Source of the DNA: Cryptomeria japonica
Taxonomy: Eukaryota; Streptophyta; Pinopsida; Cupressales; Cupressaceae
Direction: 5' to 3'
Assembly (NCBI RefSeq): GCF_030272615.1
Contig: NC_081410.1
Span: 507,741,942-507,805,941, forward strand
DNA length: 64,000 bases
Made by a program: the position numbers and the translations under genes. The notes beneath the pieces were generated by a model that ran no database searches, was not told where the DNA came from, and was given only the letters and a program-made list of their open reading frames with translations. Shown here piece after piece: positions 34,216 through 47,340 of the stretch (within the stretch, counting starts at the first letter, position 1; every line of letters begins with the position of its first letter).

Positions 34216-35500
34216 GAACCTTCCAAACAAGGGATCTTATAATAAATGCAACAATCATGTCTATTACATAACACACTTGAAATAAATTCTCTTACTGACT
34301 TAGGAGGTGCTTGTATATTGCATTCCTACAAAACATCATTAGTGTGCAAAGTAGAACAAATATGATGAAAAATATCATAGTGCATGGAAAATTCAATATG
34401 CATCCTACAACAACACACGGTACGTACATGGTTAATCTTAATATAAAAAGGTTTTGCCATTTCTAAAAATCTTTGAGAAATTCCTATTTGAGGAAACTTT
34501 TCCAGGAATCTTTCATAAATTTTTGTTTGAGTCATATCCAAATAGTGTTTGGCATGTGCCTCATGATTTGTAGACCCAATTCGCTTTCTAACAACATCTC
34601 TTTGGTTGGGCAAAACTCTTGTGTTGTCATACAAAAAAAAATCAATTGATATTCTTAGTGCATCAACAACAACCTTGTCTTTGCGTGGTATTCTACCCAA
34701 TAATGCCCAAAGAGAATTATTGTTAGGTTCCTCTATTTTTTCTTGCCTTTGTAACACTTTACTTAATCTTGTTCTACTAACGTTTAATGACTTACATGTT
34801 TTTCTTATGAAATGATCTTTTTTTATTTTTTTGCTCATTATGGTTGATGTAATGAGACGTCGAGTAACATTAGAATGTTTAGTACATGATTTTGAAGCAA
34901 TAGCTTGATATGCATCAAATATATTTCTCACAATAGTTCTTTCGTTGTTACTTTTGGATAATCTTAGGCCTAGAATTTTCATTGTCTCTCTAAAATATAC
35001 ATTTTTAATCATTTAAATAATTAATTGACATCTTGCGGTTTGATTTAAGTTTTCAAAATAGTTTTTCCATATTCTTTTAACAATTCTCCTACAAGTTTGT
35101 TCATTCATTTTACTAGGCATTGGCTTCAATATATTCTCAGCAATGTCAATTAGATAATTTGGTATCCTACGGATGACTCTAGGAGGTGTTAATATTGATG
35201 CATTGCGTGCATTGTGTACATTCAATTCATCAAGTAGAGTAGGTGTATGTTAATCATTTAATTTATTATTCAATGTGGTCTCTTCTTCAATTGCATTAGG
35301 TTTATACGTTATATCAAATGTCTCTTCTTCAATTGCATTAGGTGCATTATGTTTGTTTGGTAAATAGAATTGAGATGTTGAGGATGACATACCTTCTTGT
35401 CCCATTGTCCTTATGTCACATAATTTCTTCATACACTGCCTTTGTCTTTCCTTTTTAGCCTCTCATTGTTCCATCATTCCTCACTTGTTCTTTCCCATGG
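34216..35500 (-). pseudogene. DDE-type transposase, N-terminal half, separated by an LTR insertion
   Basis: On the minus strand a single frame runs from about 35500 (MGKNK) with stops at 35485, 35467, 35250 and 35013 to 34326 and then through one more stop to the LTR border at 34216. Recognisable segments: RQCMKKLCDIRTMGQEG, SLWALLGRIPRKDKVVVDAL, NQRDVVRKRIGSTNHEAHAK, FLEMAKPFYIKINHVRTVCC with MHIEFSMHYDIF, and a cysteine-rich part CNRHDCCIYYKIPC. Reading across the 5-bp target duplication from 34216 to 26541 keeps the frame, with this cysteine-rich part leading straight into SCAICGG. The joined gene would encode roughly 950-1000 residues. Helix-turn-helix-like and zinc-binding regions before a DDE core would be typical of a transposase. 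Confidence 0.72.
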
Positions 35501-35861
35501 TTGCTATCGGTTGTCCTAAATAGAATCATATTACATATATATGAAAAAAGTTCATAAACAATCAAATAACCATAAATATTAATCTTATCATTATTTTTTG
35601 GAATCAAAACTATTAAACAATCATAATAATATTGAAAAAACTAATAAGAACAAGAATTCAATTACTTCTATGTATAATATAGTGATATAAGTGCAGAAAC
35701 AGTTGTAGTGGGTCCTTCAATGACCTCAAAAACGTCTTTTGAGTCCATTGAGGCTCTTGGGAAACTAAAACTATGTCTAAGTACCGTGTGCATGCTCTAT
35801 TAATAACTATGTGTGTGTTGTTAGTCCCTAAAATGTTTGCAAGCCCAAAAATATTTTTTGG

Positions 35862-35963
35862 CACTGAGGGAGAGGGAGAGAAGGGAAGGGAGAGAGAGGG
35901 AGAGAGAGAGGGAGAGAGGGAGAGAAAGAGAGGGAGATAGAATGAGGGAGAGAGAGGGGGAGA

Positions 35964-36011
<48 letters not shown>

Positions 36012-36020
36012 GGATAGGGA
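35862..36020. repeat. (GA)n-rich simple sequence, first tract
   Basis: Nearly pure GA/GGGA on the plus strand. Long Ser/Leu- or Arg/Glu-repeat open frames on both strands are by-products of the repeat. Confidence 0.95.
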
Positions 36021-36030
36021 GGAATGATTG

Positions 36031-37065
<1,035 letters not shown>

Positions 37066-37076
37066 GGGAGACAATA

Positions 37077-37215
37077 CACATACATACACACATATATGTA
37101 TATATATACTTAATATATTATATATTATATATAATATATTATATATTATTATATACATATATACTATATATTATATGTTTATACAAATAATATATATACA
37201 ATATCATATTATACA
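37077..37215. repeat. (AT)-rich simple sequence
   Basis: Runs of ACACATA, then TATATA and TTATATAT words follow the third GA tract (37037-37065). Low complexity only. Confidence 0.85.
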
Positions 37216-37299
37216 CACTCCCAAATTTTCAACAAAAGTAGCACATACACGATTCTTATACCATAGGTACCTCGTACGTTCTTTTGACTGTTTAGGAAT

Positions 37300-39035
37300 T
37301 GAAATGATTCTGGATGACAGAGCTATGGATTGGAAGTTTGATTTCCCTCCATTTCCCTCCTGTTTGATGTGTTTTATTTTATCAACTTGGTTTCTTGACT
37401 TTGTCATCATTAGGTTTATAGTTCATCAAGTGGGTATTTTTGAAATTGTCACAATATTTTGACCCATCTTCTGATCTTTCTAACCATTTTTTTTTTAAAT
37501 TTGAACAACAATAACATATTATTATTGAATTTCTTTTACTAATGTCTCCATAGTTCTCACAGACATACGTGCACCATTTTTTAAATAAATTTTGATATAC
37601 TTATCCAAATTTTAAAAACTTTATATATTATTGTAGTGCACTTGATTTTTTACAATTTAAAAAAAAAATTGTATATTCGATTTTTTAAGTGCAAGTTATG
37701 CTTCGCACATGAACAAGTACCTAATTTTTAGGATATGCTTGATTGGAAAAATCATAAAAAAATAAAATACTCAACAAAAAATTACAAAACAATACACAAC
37801 TTCTAGTGCTAACTCTTAACTATCTTTTTGTCAAAGGATTTATCAAAATACTAAATCTAACTATGAATTTTTTGATGAGCACCTCAGACACTATGTTATG
37901 TTTTTCAAAAAAATCAAGGTCATTTTTTTGTGCACAAAGTATTTGACCTCCTTAATCTTATCCAATTTGGAAAAATTTTAGTAGTTTGGAAACTAGATTC
38001 AGGGTACTGCGATATTTGTTCTTTGATTATCTTCATATCTTGAGTTGATGACTTTCAAATTCTGCCTCCAAGTTCAAGTTCACCTGATTTCAGAAAAAAA
38101 GTGTCCACTTATACCCCCCTTTTTGACCACCATCTTTGTGCACCTACCCAACTCATACACATTATTAAAAATTAAAACCCCGTGCATGTTTTGCCTTGTA
38201 CTTAGGCTTGAATAGAAAGACTGAGGCTTGGGAGCTTTATTTCCCTCCTTTTTATGTGTTTTCTTCTTCCAATCTAGTTTCTCAACTTCATTGTCGCCAA
38301 GTTTACACGTTATCAAGTGGGTATTTGTAAAATTTTCACCATAATTTAACCCATCTTCTAAGATTTCTAAGCATATATTTTTTTTTAAATGTGAACAACA
38401 TTAACATATTAATCTTGAATTTGTTTTACTAATGTCTCCAGAGTTCTCAAAGATAGACATGTACCACTTTTTAAATAACTTTTAAAGTACTAGTCCAAAT
38501 TTTAAATAAGTTATATATTATTGTTCTAAACTTCATTCATTACCCTTTCAAAAAAATTGAATTTTTGATTATTTTGGTTCAAGTTATGTGACGTGCACGA
38601 ACAGGTACTTGATTTTTTAGGATGCGTCCACTTTGAAAATTCATAAAAAAAAATACTCAAAACAAAATTACAAAACAAAAACACAACTTCTAGTTATCTC
38701 TCTTAACTATCTTTCTACCAAAGGATTTTTTTAAATACTAAATGCAACTATAACTTTTTTTATGCCCATATTAGACACTATTTTATGTGTTGTTGAAAAA
38801 AGGGATGCTTTTGTGTGTGCACGAGATTTGACCCACTCAATTTTATCTAATTTTAAAAGTTGTTAGTAGTTTGGAAACTAGATTCAGAGTACTACAATCT
38901 TTATTTTTTGGGTATTTTCAAATTTTGAGTGGATGAGTCTCAAATTGCTCCTCCATGTTCAGCTTTAGCTAATTTAAAAAAAATGGTGTCCACGTAAACC
39001 CCCTTTTTGTTCACCATATTGGTGCACTTACCCTT
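37300..39035. repeat. Tandem duplication of an AT-rich repeat, period about 887 bp
   Basis: Anchors CCCATCTTCT (37463 and 38350), ACTAATGTCTCCA, CATGAACAAGTAC / CACGAACAGGTAC and GTGTCCAC (38101 and 38986) recur at a constant offset of 885-888 bp. Each copy ends with ACCCCCYTTTTTG, CACCAT and TGGTGCACYTACCC-like sequence. The open frame at 37204-37462 has no recognisable domain. A related end occurs in reverse at 11703-11755, so this is a dispersed repeat, perhaps a non-autonomous DNA element. Confidence 0.8.
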
Positions 39036-39306
39036 TAAGATTTTCATAATGTTCTCTTTTGTGCATATGATAATAGCTCACATTTTTATTTCATCCATAG
39101 CTATGATTTTCCCTTTCCATAGGATCCTCTTACCCCTGAAGACACTTTAGTGTAAGAAGAGATTATTAACACTTCTTTAAAAATTCCCTCTCCTAAGAAT
39201 GACGTTTGGATGAATGATGTTGATCTTTCTCCTAAAATGTCCCTCTCTTATAAGGATATCTTAGTGGAAGATGATTATATCATAAACACCTTCCTAAATG
39301 TCAACT
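39036..39306 (+). other. Short unassigned stretch, possible coding relic
   Basis: The 270 bp before the next LTR could encode SPKNDVWMNDVDLSPKMSLS and SYKDILVEDD, with one stop. The SYKDIL word is reminiscent of plant LINE ORF1 N-termini, but the fragment is too short to assign. Confidence 0.3.
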
Positions 39307-40824
39307 TGTTGCATATATGAGTCTTTGTTGTCATTGATGTCAAATCCATTGTTGTGATTCAGAATGCCAATTTATTTAGTGTAGTTATTAGTTTGGTCGG
39401 GTTGTTGGTGGTACTAGTCCAAAAGTGCTATAATGCAAAAGTATATGGTGAGTTGTATAATCTAACATATTGGTTGTATCTAGTTTCTGGTTTGGAGGTA
39501 ATCTAGATGTCTACAAGTTGGTGATATGATACAAATATGTATGCAAAAAAATTTGTAGAGCGATATTGTGTTTTAAGGAATAGGTGGATATGCTATGTTA
39601 ACTACCCATAAGCTTTCTGGATAGCTAATATTGATGATATTATGGATTTCTAAAGGAGATTAATGTCTTTTTTTTGGTTTGGAAAATATGATGCCATCTT
39701 TGTTGATTGTTCTGGTGAACAATATCCTATTTTTAGAATTGTATGAATGCACCAGATATGTATCAAATGGCTATGTGAATTGAAGTAGAATTATTATAGT
39801 AGATTGATCTCAGTTGGATGGATGTTTGTCTATGGGCATCATTCATGTTTGTGATCAATATTGGCATAGTTTTGAGAGTTTGCAAGGAATGCATTACATT
39901 CCCTATCTTGTTTTTACCTTGAGGTTGTTGTGGATCATTGGATATTGTTCCTAGCATCATTCTTCTTTTGTGGTGGACCACATATCTTGTTTTTGGGTCT
40001 AGATTAAGATATTCTAGGAAATATAGTTTGTTATGAATTGACTTGTGTGTTTTTGGTTCATGCAATTATATGTATAACCTTTATGAGAATAATTGGAAGG
40101 TATTCCAACAAGGTGTGAATCTTCAATCATATTCTTTGTCTTTTGCATGCAATGTTTTGGGTTGATAATGCATATACACATTATAGATTTTAAGCCTACT
40201 TAATAGAGGTTTTTGATGTTTTGGTTGGTGTATAATGGTCAAATCAATTGTGTTAAGAGGTGTACACATGTGTATGAGCATGGAGTTGAAATAGAAAGAT
40301 AAATGATGTGAATGTGATGTGCGTTTGAAGTGAAGTTGTGGTTTAGATATGATATAAAGAAGAGCTGAAATATGCATTAGTCGAGTATTTAAATATAAAC
40401 TATTATTTGCATATTGATAGATTATATTCCTTATATAGTTAAAATATCTTATTCTCATTTGGATATATGTTGTGTATCTTCTTTGAACAAGTGCTCTTCA
40501 ATTGTACAAGTCCCTATATTGTATATTTCCTAAGGTTGCGCACCTTAGCCTGCAAGTCTAGAGTAGTGAGCTCCCTGGCCAATGGCCTAAACTGTAATAA
40601 ATGATTCTTATATATATATACGAGTTTGAATATAACTGTGGTTTTTCCTAGTTTGGGTTTTCTACATTAAAAATATTTGTGTTCTTGTGTGGATGCATTT
40701 ACAGTTTCGCTTATTTATTCTCATGCACATGTGATGAATGGTTCATGTCAAACATGTGTTTTAATGTAATTAAGTTTTAATATATCCCGATTCACCCTCC
40801 CCTGCCAACATCTAGTAGTTTTCA
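39307..40824 (+). mobile_element. LTR of element D
   Basis: It starts TGTTGCATATATGAGTC with TTGTCATTGATGTCAAATCC, includes AGTAGTGAGCTCCCTGG (an equivalent of GCAGTGAGCTC in the other LTRs), GTGGTTTTTCCTAGTTTGGG and ATTCACCCTCCCCTGCC, and is followed by ATTGGTCTCAAAGG, a decayed primer-binding site at about 40828-40841. The matching 3' LTR was not found before element F begins at 42531, so D is 3'-truncated. Confidence 0.75.
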
Positions 40825-40921
40825 ATAATTGGTCTCAAAGGTTTGGTTCCTAAAGAGATAGTTTAACCACTAAGTTAGATCCAAGATTATAAAAAGTATA
40901 TTCAAAGAAGAATTGAATGAC

Positions 40922-41560
40922 ATGGATGCTATCGATCAAAGTGATTGGGATGATGATGATGATGTTGTTAAGATGGAAGGAGAATTAAAATTTACATTGG
41001 AAAACCTATATGAAAGAAAATGAAAACATAAGAAGGGAATTTAGAAGATCTCTTACAAAAGAAGCCTACTTGATAAAGGAAAGAAGGTCATTGATTACTT
41101 TGAAACTAAGCTTGATGAGAATACTAAAGAATTTTCAAGACTTGAAGAATAATTAATTAGACTAAAGAAGGAACTGAAAGATGTTGGGGATCAAATCGAT
41201 AATGGATTGAATCTCAGAGGTGGTAGTGAAGTGCTTGATGTTGTGCTCAATTCTCAAAATAGTAAACATAAAGGTGGACTTGGTTTTGAAGATGGTGAAT
41301 GTTCTAAGTCATCTAGCAAGAAAGATAAAGGAAAGCAAAAGGTCATGGATGATTTGGAGAACTATAACAAAGATTAGAAGAATTTCATTGTAGATCGAAA
41401 CTCAAACAATGTTAGAAACCCTCCTCCTACTCTTTCCAAGTATTCATCTTATAATTGTAATTGTTTTTCATGTAATATATTTGGACATAGAGCTAGCAAA
41501 TGTAGAAATCAAATCAGAAATCAACCCTTCAGTGGAAATTGTCAGTATTTTATTTCCTTT
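40922..41560 (+). pseudogene. Gag-like remnant of element D
   Basis: It starts MDAIDQSDWDDDDDVVKMEG, continues with a charged, heptad-like region containing stops and shifts, then GGLGFEDGECSKSSSKKDKG (the GLGF linker as in elements B and G), and a zinc knuckle CFSCNIFGHRASKC at about 41464-41505. A second knuckle follows in decayed form (FSGNCQYFISFGQ). The order is the same as in element B's gag. Confidence 0.72.
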
Positions 41561-42042
41561 GGACAATGACTTGTTTTGTGTCCAACCTTTTTCAATGAAT
41601 CCAACACAAATCTTTTGTGCTCCTCCTTTTTATATTGAGTTTCTCTTAGTGTGGTAGATGTTTGAAATATGTGTCTAGTATTTTCTCAGTGGATTTGATG
41701 ACCCATAACATTTTTTGTGTTCTTTAGTGTACAATGTGTCAACTTTGAGGAATACTTTTTGGAAACCCTAAGTGCAAGTATATATTTCTTTTCAAAATTC
41801 ATTTTGTGCAAATGTGATCAAGAAGTTGGTGAATGTAAGCAGGAGCAAAGGGATTGTTACATTTGATAAAATCTATTTTTCAAATGGCAAATTATAGAAT
41901 TATTAGTGTTCATGATGAGGCTTGACTTGTTTTCAATAATAGTCTATTTGTTGCTATGGTATAAGCTCTTGTTTGTGCCTTTTCTTCTATTCTTGACAAG
42001 GTTATACATAAAAAAGATATCCATAGTTACATTTATGTTTTT

Positions 42043-42350
42043 ATGGAAGAACACAACCATGACAAGATCAATTATTTTAAGAGAACTCATCTAGTCAATG
42101 GTTTGAAGAGGTTTAAATTTGATTACTCCAATGTAGAGAAGATGGGGTTAGATACATGTAGAAATTTCTATATGTTCTATGATGAAAAAATAATAAAGAT
42201 ATTGTTGGATCAACCTTACTTGATTTCCAAGAAATCCCTAAGGGATGTGACTAACTTATGTTGTACTGGAAAGGTACTCAATTCAAAGTCAATAAAGAAT
42301 GAAGAGGTGTAAAGGCTAACTATATTAGTATTTGATAAATAAATGATGGC
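42043..42350 (+). pseudogene. Fragment of the ORF2 protein in element D
   Basis: The frame contains YDEKIIKILLDQPYLISKK, LRDVTNLCCTGKVLNSKSIK and, past a TAG-type stop, RLTILV. It aligns with element B's ORF2 (HGDKMYLKMTHDITLEE, IGQVPAPRKVIKTEM, KLT), matching the spacing of the hydrophobic, Gly and Lys positions. The fragment suggests that D was a third member of the gag-plus-ORF2 group. Similarity is short and judged by eye. Confidence 0.5.
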
Positions 42351-42530
42351 ATTTTTTATTTGGGTGTAAGGTATGTCAGAAAAAGTACGAATCCGTGTCA
42401 CACCTAGAGCTAATCTATGTGACTTGACCGGAAGGGTTCCAAACCAATGTGGTAGTCACATGGTACCAGCATGGCAAAGGGGTTTTGAATGAAAGGGTTC
42501 TAACTGGAATGCCTTTCCCTATAAAAATTG

Positions 42531-43464
42531 TTAGACACAATGTGCCACTAAGAGGGAGGGGGGGGGGGGCGTAGATTAGTGGTTTAAAAACTTCTCCCTT
42601 TATTTACCGTATGTGTGAATACCGGTTATCATCTTATTACCTAGTGGGTCTATTGGTAAAATATATCAGCACAATGCAATGTAAGCATACACAAGAGCAC
42701 ATCCCATAACATCAGTATATACGAGGAAAACCCAAGATGGGAAAAACCTCGATGAGAAATATTGTTGGAGTCTATTGCTCCAATCCAACCTCACAATGAA
42801 ATAGTTTGGTTACAATATTTAGGGTACCAACCCAAGGAGTACCACTACTGCAATTTATGGACACCAACCCAAAGGAGCTACAACCCCTATTATTTATGGG
42901 CACCAACCCAAAGGAGCTACAACCCTTGCACCGAGCACCAACCCAGTGATCTTCAAAGAATCATTATCAAATACAAAAGTAATAACCTATTACAAGTGAA
43001 TCTTGCAACCACTGCATATAATCTCTCTACCGGTATCAGTCCTTCTCTACCTTACCAGTTCTCTACTCTTGTCACTTTGTCTATTTTCAGATTTTTGGTG
43101 GATCACTATCTTCTACTCTTTGCTACACTCTTCTGTTGTTGCCTTACTAGTTCTGTTGTACCAGCTACTTCTACTCTATTTCTGCTTTGTCGATTCACCC
43201 TTATCCCATCCACTTCTATCTTTCACTACCGATTTACTGCATTTTCTTCTTCACCATTCAATTGGCATTCATACTGAAATACTTTTTTGCTTGTGGCCTT
43301 GACCTTATTGGCTAATACCCTCTCATCGGTTGCATCTCCAACACATAGCTTATATGAACTTTGATGAAGTCACTGAATGGTTGGTCCTTTGTTACTCTTT
43401 CACACCCCTGACATCAACATGCGGCATGCAACATACACATCTGATCTTTGGTCTTTATATATAT
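42531..43464 (-). repeat. Element F 3' LTR, left (terminal) part
   Basis: It begins TGTTAGACACAATGTGCC and contains a run of 11 G (42560-42570), the reverse of the AACCCAAGATGGGAAAAACC block, and two to three tandem units of CACCAACCCAAAGGAGCTAC (42826-42945). It is colinear with 61971-62900 of the other F LTR. The downstream end is cut at 43464 by the solo LTR of E. Confidence 0.88.
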
Positions 43465-44883
43465 TGTTGGAATTTGCATGAAGATTGTATTAGTGATATG
43501 TTATGCTGTTATTGATGTCAATTAACCAGTAATGATATTGTTGATATTGTTGTAATATTATTTTGTAACTAGTAGGAAGAGCTAAGTGAAGGAAACTATA
43601 AACTGGTATGTAAGTTTGTGAGTTGAATCGGTAACCGGTAAATCCTATCTATTGATGTAACCGGTAAACCCTACCTGTTGTTTTTGATAAACCCTAACCG
43701 ATTAAGTTTGGTAAATTGGTTATATTGGTTTATAATCTTATGATGAGAGGTAATGATTACAACATGTATGATTATTGTATGAAGACAATTTCAAGTGATT
43801 TTGGCGCGTTGATGTAACGGTTTTTATCTAAGGAATGAGAAAGTATATTGCATATAATGAAAAGCACGTGATGAGTTAATGAGATTGATGAAGCAGTGAT
43901 TGAGGAGAGGTCAAGGCTTTCTTGATTGATGTGCAAAGATTTCTATGTAATCCAATGGTCATAATTGAACCGACTTGTTTGTTATCTTTATGAGAATTAG
44001 ATTTATGTTGTGTTACCAACCTAATTGATTTATTTATAACGTAAATGAAGTTGTTTAGTTTCTGAGTTGGCAAAGATCAATTGAATGTGTGGTTACTGAA
44101 CCAGATGATGTATCTAAAGTTTGAGTAAAGGTAGATAGGAACGTGAAAAGGATCCGATCAAGCAAGTGTAGTGCTATTCAGACAGATCAGCAAACTCATT
44201 GTTTTCTAACAATTACAATAGAATTGAAATCCCCTAACTGGGTAAGCTCTAAGAAGCTTGCTGACTATTTATATCCTCTAACAAGGCGATCCATTAGCTT
44301 GGATTTTTGAATCCTCTATTGAGGTTACTCCTTATAGGATATTGCTTCTAACAAGGCATTTGTAGTCAATCCCTTAACCGGGTGGTCCCTAATAGGATCT
44401 GTTCTTAATAGGACTTTTGTAAAGCTTTAACAAGATTGCCTCCTAACAGGGTGAACTTCAAAAGAGTTCAGATAGTTATCTTGTGAGTCTCATCTCACCG
44501 TATTTTTTCCCATTTGGGTTTCCATGTCAAAAATATTTGTTTCAGGTGGTGAATTTTTATGTGGTTATGATCTTACGGTTTATTTGATTAACTACTTAAC
44601 TACTTTGATAAGTCATGATAACCAAAAGTATTGAGAAATGAAGTTTGTTGACATATGATTAAGCATTTGGATGTTTATGAGTTTGAAGTTGATTACTGTT
44701 AAATTGTTGTAGTAGTCAATTGGTTTATCTTATGATTTTTTATCTTGACAGTGGTATTACATTGATAGTTTACTTTGAGAGATTTATTTTTAGACTGGTA
44801 AAGTTGGTATCAGTTTTTCTAATTACTAATTCACCCCCCCTCTCAGTAATTGACCAGATACTTATTCTTTCATCATACCATCA
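43465..44883 (+). mobile_element. Solo LTR of element E inside the F LTR
   Basis: A full LTR (1419 bp) starts TGTTGGAATTTGCATGAAG and ends TTCTTTCATCATACCATCA, colinear with the E 3' LTR at 56905-58326. It is flanked by TATAT (43460-43464) and CATAT (44884-44888), a 5-bp target duplication with one change. F sequence resumes right after it. No primer-binding site follows, so it is solo. Confidence 0.88.
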
Positions 44884-45565
44884 CATATATCCAGGTATTC
44901 CTACCAAAACACAAATTCAAACACTCGCGTGAATAGGGTTTCTTCTTCGACAAACGAGCCATACCATAACCAATCAAATCTCCTCAAATAATGTCTCAAA
45001 GATGATTTCTTGTACATCACTACCAACATCATGCCTTCCAGTGCACACCTTCCATCTTTATCAATCAGCATTAAATCTCTCAGCTCATCTTTTGGTCAAT
45101 CACCATAAATGGTTTGATGGTTTGCTTCACCTAATTTGATCTGTATCTAGACATCCTGCATCGATCAGTTTACTTGATAGATCCGATTTGATATGTCCTG
45201 CCTCGAGCCACAACACCTTTGCAACTTGACCCACAATAGTTAGAGTCAACATTAAATGTTGACCAACTCTGTAACAACCTCATCATCACAACACTTCATT
45301 GACTTCATCAAGCTTGCCACTTCAAATCCACATGGCATCCTTGTTGGTATCCATCTGAGCTTAGACCTCTATGTTGGTTCAGATAGGATCATCGACCAAA
45401 CACTCAACTAGTGCACACCTACTAGACATCTAACCCTACCAGTTCTTTAGTAACTATGCTAGTATGTCTTCTCTTGGAACCTTTGTCGACATCCACCTTA
45501 TCTCACTATGTCAAACCAACATGGTCACCGGCCAATATCACACAATAGGTGTATGCTTCATACTA
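44884..45565 (-). repeat. Element F LTR segment between two E LTRs
   Basis: This 682-bp piece matches 58327 to about 59008 and 62894 onward of the F LTR (CATATATCCA, GAGCCATACCATAACC, TGTACATCACTACCAACATC). It ends abruptly at GCTTCATACTA, where E LTR sequence begins. It therefore duplicates the F flank that also follows E's 3' LTR. Confidence 0.87.
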
Positions 45566-45731
45566 ACTGGTTTATCTTATGAGTTTTTATTTTGATAGTG
45601 GTATTACATTGATAGTTTACTTTGAGAGATTAATTTTGAGATTGGTGAAGTTTGTATCCATTTTTTCTATTTACTAATTCACCCCCCCTCTCAATAATTG
45701 AACAGAAACTTATTCTTTCATCATACCATCA

Positions 45732-45745
45732 ATTGGTATCAGAGC
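45732..45745 (+). other. Primer-binding site of element E
   Basis: ATTGGTATCAGAGC follows the LTR end CCATCA and is an exact complement of the plant initiator-Met tRNA 3' end. Confidence 0.95.
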
Positions 45746-45804
45746 ATTACAGGTCCTCTAAGGTCTATGCCTAACAACTTGAGGTAAAGATCTTGTAGAT
45801 CGTG

Positions 45805-46700
45805 ATGAAGAAGGAAGGTCCAAATTTTAATAGAGAGAACTATAGGATATGGAGTGACAGAATGAAAATTTATATCAAGAGTTTGGGAAGACAGTATTGG
45901 GAACATGTCAATACTCAATATGTTGTATCTACTGGGATTTTGGTTGATGATCAGAAGAAAGAGAAACAAGAAAACCATCAAGCATTAGAGGCCATTATCA
46001 ATTCTTTGTCTGATGTTGAATATGTAGATGTTCATGGTCTAGAGACTGCATATGAGGTATGGAAAAAACTTGAAGAGATTTATAGTGATGATGGAAATGC
46101 TAAGATTGCTAAAGAAGAGAGTCTAAGAGGAAAGTTTGATGACATGCAGATGGCTAAAGGTGAGAATATCCAATAGTATGGTCAAAGGATAAAAGAGATA
46201 GTCGGTGAAATTAAGAGTGCAAGAGGGAAAGTGGAAGATGCCATAGTGATCAGTAAGGTACTGAGAACCCTGATACCGGTTTACACTATCCAAGTTGTAG
46301 TTATTCAGGAGCTGAAGTCCATTGAAAAAACTAAGGTAACCCTTGACTCCATCATTGGAGGGCTTACTACTTTTGAATTAAATGGTTATGATGGTAGTGT
46401 GTAGAAATCTGAATCTGCATTTAGAGCTTCTGTTTCTAACTCATCTGTGAGAAAAAGTAGAGATGCCAGTCATAGTTATGAATCTAGATCCAACAGAGAA
46501 GTTGATGATGAAGATAGTTTAGTTGAGCTTGAAGCATTGTTGGCCAAGCGGTTTCCCATAGGCACTGGTAAAAATAGAGGTAAATTACCTTTGAAATGTT
46601 TTGCATGCAACAATATTGGACACATAGCTGCTAACTACCCTAATGGTGATAATGAGCACAAATGAGAGAAATTCAAGAAGTATAAGGGTAAAGGCAAAAG
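45805..46700 (+). pseudogene. Element E gag region (UBN2-type, one zinc knuckle)
   Basis: It starts MKKEGPNFNRENYRIWSDRM, the typical opening of copia gag proteins (NYxxWxxRM), then ETAYEVWKKLEEIY, KGENIQ-stop-YGQR, and a zinc knuckle CFACNNIGHIAANY near 46596 whose last cysteine has become tyrosine. Stops at 46174 and 46402 are TAG where CAG fits. Gag would form the particle and bind the genomic RNA. The start ATG at 45805 lies 60 bp after the primer-binding site. Confidence 0.88.
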
Positions 46701-47340
46701 AGATTGTCTTATTGTTGTTGATGGTGGAATCACTGATGAGGAATCTGATGGTGATGCTAATGATGATATTGTGTTTGTATCTATTAAAGAAAAGATATTA
46801 GACCAGAAGGCATTAGTATCTAGGATGGATAACTCTGATGATTGGATCATTGATAGTGGTTGTTCACATCACATGACCGGTGATCGGAGCAAATTTCTTT
46901 ATTTGAAAGAATTTGATGGCGGAGTTGTAAAATTTGGTAATGACTCACCCTGCATGGTTAAAGGTAAGGGAACTATTTCTCTTAATTGAAAGAGAAGTGC
47001 AAATGATGTCTACTAGGTTGAAGGTTTAAAGCACAATCTTTTGAGTGTGGCACAACTCAATGACAAAGGATACCCATTGGAGTTTAAAAATGGTATGTGC
47101 AAAATCTATGGCAACAAAGGTGAACTGATTGCAATCGGGAAGCAAACTAAAGGTAACCTATTTCACCTTAATCCTAAATTCAACAACTATTTAATTGCAA
47201 AAATAGATGATAGTTGGCTTTGGCATAGGAGATTTTGTCATATAAACTTTGATAATATTGTTAAAGTGAGTAAGTCCAAGACAATGAGAGGTTTGCCTCA
47301 GTTGGACAAATCAGTTAATGCTCTATGTAAGGAATTCTAG
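46700..47340 (+). pseudogene. Element E protease and GAG-pre-integrase region
   Basis: In the same frame as gag, WIIDSGCSHHMTGD (about 46843) is the copia aspartic protease active site, followed by VKGKGTISL, GLKHNLLSVAQLNDKGYPLE, and SWLWHRRFCHINFDNIVKVS, the pre-integrase zinc-finger start. Stops at 46987 and 47014 interrupt the frame. Confidence 0.9.

Noticed and set aside
42762-43302. 171- and 99-residue overlapping frames
   Set aside because: They lie wholly inside the element F LTR and recur, altered, in the other LTR (62434-62805) without frame conservation.
44884-45565. Interpretation as a second independent insertion of E into F
   Set aside because: The insertion base is identical to that at 58327, which makes two independent events improbable; recombination between copies is simpler.
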